In this document: positions 58,825 to 64,000 of the stretch, one piece after another | Numbering within the stretch: position 1 is the stretch's first letter | How the letters are laid out: every line of letters starts with the position of its first letter | NCBI GenBank assembly: GCA_026874595.1 | Contig: CM049311.1 | Coordinates: forward strand, 38,896,676 to 38,960,675 | From: Sipunculus nudus | Taxonomy: Eukaryota > Annelida > Sipuncula > Golfingiida > Sipunculidae | Length of the DNA: 64,000 bases | Direction: 5' to 3' | Made by a program: the position numbers and the translations under genes | Notes under the pieces: generated by a model | Database searches by the model: none | What the model was told of the DNA's origin: nothing | The model's input: the letters and a program-made list of their open reading frames with translations, nothing else

Positions 58825-59079
58825 ATGCATGTGCATTTTGAAGAGACCAAAACTCGAAGTGACTGCGTCATCCAGGCTTTATCATGGATGGAGCGCAGTC
58901 CGGAGGCAGCGGATGTTACAGTCACTGGTTCAGACAACGTGGAACATAGTGACGAAGGCTGGCTTGCTACAGGAAACTTTCGTGGAATACTCGGTATTAC
59001 ACTTACGGCCCTCCATGGTGCCAAGTACGGCGATCCATCCATGAGAACAAACTTTAATCTGAGAGGACATCGAGCTGAG
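58825..59079 (+). CDS. TULP4: TULP4-like protein, first coding exon (85 residues, partial)
   Basis: Tubby-like protein 4 (also TUSP) is a large protein with N-terminal WD40 repeats, a SOCS box and a C-terminal tubby domain. It is thought to act as a substrate receptor of cullin-RING ubiquitin ligases. This exon gives its first 85 residues. Residues 48-58 (DEGWLATGNFR) and 78-84 (NFNLRGHRA, approximately) match the strongly conserved EEGWLATGN and NFNLRGH motifs of vertebrate TULP4. SDCVIQALSWMERSPE near the start aligns with the SD..I..LSW.....P segment. The methionine at 58825 falls where the vertebrate protein begins, so I take it as the start. The exon is flanked by TTTTCTTGTTTCAG and GAG|GTATGT, leaving a phase-0 intron after Glu85. 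No second coding exon is visible before 64000, so the gene continues beyond the window. The family assignment is from recalled motifs. Confidence 0.88.
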
Positions 59080-60834
59080 GTATGTGCAGCATGTTTGATT
59101 TTTCCTTGTGTGGGATTCATTCATCACTGATGACTGGTCCACATCCTGGGATTGAATGTTTCAGGTGCGTCTCACGGTGTCACCACTGTTACCATAAGTT
59201 GACCATATATTTTTATCTCAGCAGAGTTAATATATGACAGGGCATTCTTCAAGTTAAAGAATGGATGATCTGACAAAAAGTACAACCAAATAAAGATTAT
59301 ATTGATACCTGGGGGAAAGGGGGTGTGAGAATATAATGTTCTAATAAAACTTGATATTGGAACCATTATGCATGCTGTGTTAGTGGCCATGAACACACGA
59401 TCATGAAGGCATTTTTATTGGGCTGGTAATTAAGCTTACCTTCAGTTGTGATACAAGCCATACATAGGAATGTACTTCAATGGTCTTACGTCCTATTGCA
59501 TTGATATTGTGGTGAACAGTTGATGATTTTAACAGTAGGCCACCAATAATGAATTAACATAAAATGTGAACTTTAAACCCAAACTCAAAATCCCTCTCTG
59601 TGGTAATGAGTTATTTCATGCATCCAGTAACCCTTGCTAACCATGCATGCGGGCAGAAAATCATTCAACTTTGTATAGGGGTGTACCATTATGCTGAATT
59701 ATAACAGATATTTTCTGATACCTTGTAGGTGTTGTTAGAAAGTATACTAAAAAACTAATAATTGGTCTGGTTTTTTGCAAGTAAAAGCGTACTTGTAAAC
59801 CTTGAGGGGTTGTCATTTAAATGTCAAAAATGATGAAAAAAATTTGCATCCTCATAGAGCCTTACAGTGCGGTCCTCATTGAAGGTTATAAAGGAACTCT
59901 GTCTCTATATGACAGTCACAGACTCTCTAATGTCAGAGGGCCTTACTATGTGAGAAACATGATTATCACAACTCTATACATTTGAAAATTGTACAATGAA
60001 AAACTAGCAATCACAAGTATGTAGTTTAGTCAGGACTATAGCTTGTCTGCACTTCTGCGAGCATTCATAAGTATGTAGTTAAATCTTGACCTAAGCCTGC
60101 CTGCAGAGCATAATAACCAATGCATGGGTCACTGGTGTATTACATGTTGTAATTAACAAGCCATTTTGTTCTCTTCTGTTCAGCTTTTAATTTCAGATCC
60201 CACACAAAAGTGCAGAAATACAGAATACACAAACATTTAATTGCTTTGTTTGACTTCAGAATGGTGTAAAGAAAAATATTATATCTTTATTGATCACTCA
60301 GATTATTAAACAGATAATGAGAATTACTAGATAACATTAAGTATTTTTTGGAAATTTTGATCTTACAATCAGGCAGTTCTGGTAAAAGTAGGTTATCTGA
60401 TCAATGTACTTGTGCCCTCTAATGTTCAGTATAACATTGATCAACAAATGTAGAACATTTCTCGTATGCCGTTCAGTGTACACTTGTCAGGGTGATGGAG
60501 TGCTTTATTGATACACAATACAAATCAGTCATTATCCAGGAAAAAATACTGTCCCATATATTTCATTGAGTGGAATAACTAGGTTTTCATTGAGAATGTG
60601 GTTCTCGCATCATAATATCTAAGTATTTTAGTAATGAATAAAAAAAAATAGAAGTATAACTTTGATTTGTGTTTACTCCGTCCACATCTGCCTACATATA
60701 ACTTTATTGCTAATCACGCATGCCAAATTACTCTTACTTCTAACTTCCAAATCCATGAAAATTTATTTGAATTTGTCATAAAAAGTGACAAATATTTTGT
60801 TTTATTGAAAATTATCTGATACTTAAGGAAAAAT

Positions 60835-61345
60835 CTTCTGATCCCTACAGAAGAATGGTTTGATCCAGTCAACATGATTTGAAACAGAAAGAAAAAGTTG
60901 TTTGATCCATATAGAAAAACAGTCTCATCCAGAGAGAAACATGCTTTGAATTAGAAAGAAATAAACATCTGATCCTTTAAGAAATTTGGTCTGATCAAGA
61001 GAAAATGATTTGAAACAGGAAGAAAAAAAAATAATCCGATCCATTTAGAAAAAAAACATCTGATCCAGACAGAAACATGATTTGAATCAGAAAGAAAGAA
61101 ATCTTCTGATCCTTTTAGAAAAATAGTCTGATCCAGAAAGAAACATGATTTGATGCAGGACCAAAAAATCATCTGATCCATATAAAAATCAATCTGATTC
61201 AGTAAAAAACATGATTTGAATCAGAAAGGAAAAAATCATCTTATCCTTTTGAGCCAGACAGAGAGAAACACAATTTGATCCAGAAAGAAAAAAAATCGTT
61301 TTGTGGAGAAAAACAGTATGATCCAGAGAGAAAGAAAATTTGAAC
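60835..61345 (+). repeat. Diverged about 60-66-bp tandem repeat, about 8 copies
   Basis: The recurrent phrases are TCTGATCC, AGAAAGAAACATGATTTGA and AATCAGAAAGAAA, with large drift. The minus-strand frame FLxxSNHVSVWIRCFF arises from it. Confidence 0.8.
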
Positions 61346-62387
61346 AAAGGTTCCTTTTCCTTATTTAATTCCTGTATTAAGAGCTGTATGTATGATAGTT
61401 ATTATACAGTCTATTCTAGGCAATAGTTACATGAATATTAACTTCAGTCTACACGAGTATGACAGGTATTGCATGATTTTTTGTCGAGTCACATTTTTGG
61501 CTATAACTGTAAATCATGGTAAGAGCTCTAAAACAGTTTTGTCCCACAAAAATCTGACAGTGGATACATTATAGAGAAATTACTGCTCCATTTACACGAG
61601 CTTGCAGTCAATGTTATTAGCCTTTTTTAATGGTAAAAAATTGTGCTGAGCATGTAGCGGTAATGTAACACTGCGGCTCTGATGCAGTTTCAGACTTGTG
61701 GTGTCAGTTAATTTTCATCAGTCTTATTCAGTCCACAATGGTTTGCTGACTTTTTGTTAAACCACGGCTAAGTGATGTCATTAATCTTGTATTCCTGATA
61801 CAAAATTATATATCAAATGTTAACAAAAACCTGTTAATACTTTATGGTATTTCAGCCATATTTCTGCTATTCATTGTTATTATTATACCATATTTGTTGG
61901 ACTTCTTCTTTCCTCCTCACACACAGCAATTTGATCCCTTTGCCAAGTTCATTTTTGTAGCATATTTGGGAGTGGGTACCTGTCCAGTCCAGAAGGGAGG
62001 GGATTAGTCTAGTTGTCAGTCTAGTGAAAACAGTGAGGCAATGTGGGTTATGAGCGAGGAAGACAGATTTAAGGAATGCTGGCTGGTCAGGATGTTTAAT
62101 ACTGATGACAGTGGTGTAGCCCTCTAGGAAATGCAGCAGGCTGCTGTGAAGTGGCTGTGTGCTTGTATAAGCTAGTTTTAAGTTGTGTATTAAACATTTG
62201 TTCAGTTAATAATCTATCATCTGTTATTTCTGCCAGATTGTAAATGAAAGTCATCCAAGTTTTTAAAAAAATAAGGATTTTTTAAAATGCAGGATCTTCC
62301 ACTGTCCCCTACTGTTTTATTACTTGATCCATATCAGTTTATATCCACCATGGAATATTATATAAATAAACATCTATGCAGTCAACT

Positions 62388-62445
62388 GATTAGCTGGTTA
62401 ATGTGCTGCTCATGCACTGCTGCATCAGGTTTTGAATCCCAGTGA
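62388..62445 (+). repeat. tRNA-like segment, possible SINE head
   Basis: TAGCTGGTTAATG (62391-62403) resembles a pol III A-box and GGTTTTGAATCCC (62428-62440) a B-box at typical spacing. It does not fold as an intact tRNA by eye, and no flanking duplication was identified. Confidence 0.4.
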
Positions 62446-64000
62446 CTGTTGGAAGCTTAATTCACATGGATGTCAATTTAGTGTAGATAGGTGTCCTTAT
62501 GCCAAGCTAGCCACATACATCTGAGTAAGTAGTAATGTACATTGAATGGATAGGGCCTACTTTGAATTGTGATGGAGTCTTACAGAAAACTGCACCACAA
62601 TGGCTGACCGTCCTACTAAAGCAATATCACTGTACACAACTGGTAGTCAAAACACCAGGCTAAGAAAGAGCAATTAATACAAAAGAATACAGTGTGAATG
62701 TACTGTAAACCAATACATCAATCATATATCTGTGGTGACCATCATCATTTCTGCCCTTTGCAGAACTAAGCTTTCATATATATAAATATGAGTGTTTGCA
62801 GTCAAAAATTCAACAAAAATGCATTGAGATTGTCAGAAAGTAAACAACCATGTTTACCAGTTGGTTTTGATTATAATAGGAAACACAATGCTTGTAAGTC
62901 AGGAGAAGTCGCAAATGACAAAAACAAATCTTTCCTCATCAGGATTTATAGTATAGTTTTTAACATGGTTTGTGCTGCCACTCATGTCTTGGTAGACTAT
63001 CATGAAAAACTACTGCTAACAACAAACTACTGTGGTGGCCTTTTTGTTGGTGAGGGTTTCAGAATTGCCATGTTCACAAATTATTCGCAAAAATAAAACC
63101 TTCATGAATAAGAGTTCCCATTGTTGAAGGCAAAGTTGAAAATTAATTAAAAGTTTGACATTATGAATAAAAATAGATTGTGTATGTTCAAAGATTGATA
63201 TTTTAAATGATATAAGGTCTTTGAATTAATAAACAATGTTTTTAATAAGCTTTTGTGCACATAATATTGGTTACATTTAATTCACGTAATAATGGTTATC
63301 CTCTGTGTATAGGTCTTATGTTTTGTGAGTTCCTGAAAATGGAAATTTCGTGAACCAATAACAAAATGAAAATTGTGAAATTTCAGTATGCAGCCAACCA
63401 CAGTATACATCATTCAGTGTGTGAATGACAATATTTCCAGTGTAACTTTAATCCTTTTTCCTGTGGATGGCCATCAGGTGCTGGTTTAAAATAAAAATTA
63501 GAATAAAATGTGTGTTTACTTAGGAATCATGGTTGAAGATCAAGCATTTTATAAGAGTGCTGGCTGGAAGCTCTTAGTAAGGCCTTGGTTTGTTAGAGAC
63601 AGAATCTTTAATTTCAGGAACTGTGGCTCTTTCCAGATATAAGAATCTAAATGAGGCAAATCAAATATTGTCAATGTACAAATGGTTCATTGCTTTTTCA
63701 TGTAATTGAAACTGGTTTCCTTTTTGAAACATCAAAGGCTCTGAACTGATTACATTATAATTGGCAATTTATGAGAAAATTGAAACAGAAAATTTGTCCC
63801 TTATCTAGGCTCTATATATAGTCAAAGAGCTTAACGGGCAAAATCTACAAAGTAGCAGAGAAATGATGATAAAGCGCGGTGGGTCTTTTTGTAAGTTACA
63901 TGCTTTAGTACTGATTGAGAATCAGTAAACCCTAAGTAGCAGACATTAAAAGCGAGTGAAATTGAAAAAGAAAAAATCATTCAAATAGTCTCCCATATGT

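Larger units (their letters stand above)
59080..64000 (+). other. Second intron of the TULP4-like gene (5' part)
   Basis: It starts GTATGT. No plausible next WD40 exon (expected to start with Val, followed by a V-x-W-N-like strand) was found in any frame up to the window end. The longest plus-strand frame (62788-63096, 102 codons) lacks splice sites and family residues. Apart from the repeat and tRNA-like features listed, the sequence is AT-rich and featureless. Confidence 0.7.

Noticed and set aside
62788-63096. 102-codon plus-strand frame after the TULP4 exon as the next exon
   Set aside because: It lacks WD40-like residues, has no acceptor at its start, and does not begin with the expected valine after the phase-0 junction.

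Overview
The window is eukaryotic, intron-dominated DNA from an animal. The dense load of short non-autonomous transposons, Helitron-like elements with internal tandem arrays, and the overall AT-rich style suggest a lophotrochozoan, most likely a bivalve mollusc. That assignment is a judgement from repeat style, not a database match. No bacterial-type genes, operons, rRNA or CRISPR are present.

One protein-coding exon is convincing. Positions 58825-59079 (+) encode 85 residues that match the N-terminus of tubby-like protein 4 (TULP4), the WD40/SOCS-box/tubby-domain protein. The exon has a strong 3' splice site just upstream (AG at 58809-58810) and a GTATGT donor at 59080. Its upstream partner may be the CpG-richer segment at about 2930-3296, which ends in a consensus GTGAGT donor. 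If so, about 55.5 kb of this window is the first intron, and 59080-64000 is the start of the second.

Layout. 0.4-2.8 kb: small MITEs and microsatellites. 2.9-3.3 kb: candidate promoter and first exon. 5.4-6.5 kb: 58-bp minisatellite. 8.2-14.5 kb: two Helentron-like elements, the larger holding about ten copies of a 338-bp repeat. 15.9-17.6 kb: a 27-bp minisatellite and a diverged array interrupted by a 210-bp insertion. 19-23 kb: further tandem families sharing a GGTGGYRCCACC palindrome. 26-28 kb: a 29-bp array split by insertions, one of them a dead LINE. 30.6-33.0 and 35.0-35.9 kb: Helentron/Helitron-like elements. 36.8-39.2 kb: a hAT-type element with a perfect 8-bp target duplication and a nested LINE fragment, followed by a mariner-type element. 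40.5-43.9 kb: about 37 copies of a 61/62-bp repeat, each carrying a consensus-like 3' splice site, inside what looks like a Helitron. 45.5-49.7 kb: minisatellites and a fold-back element. 50.6-57.6 kb: a TTAA-type MITE, another Helitron, a second fold-back element and a mariner-type element. 58.7-59.1 kb: the TULP4 exon, preceded by a partial duplicate of its own splice acceptor.

The most unusual signals are: the satellite of repeated 3' splice sites; two long-inverted-repeat fold-back elements that share TGTCA...TGACA ends and TATA target duplications but have different bodies; the recurring 12-bp palindrome in otherwise unlike repeat families; and the duplicated acceptor before the coding exon. 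All calls come from reading the sequence alone. Repeat boundaries without a stated target duplication are approximate.
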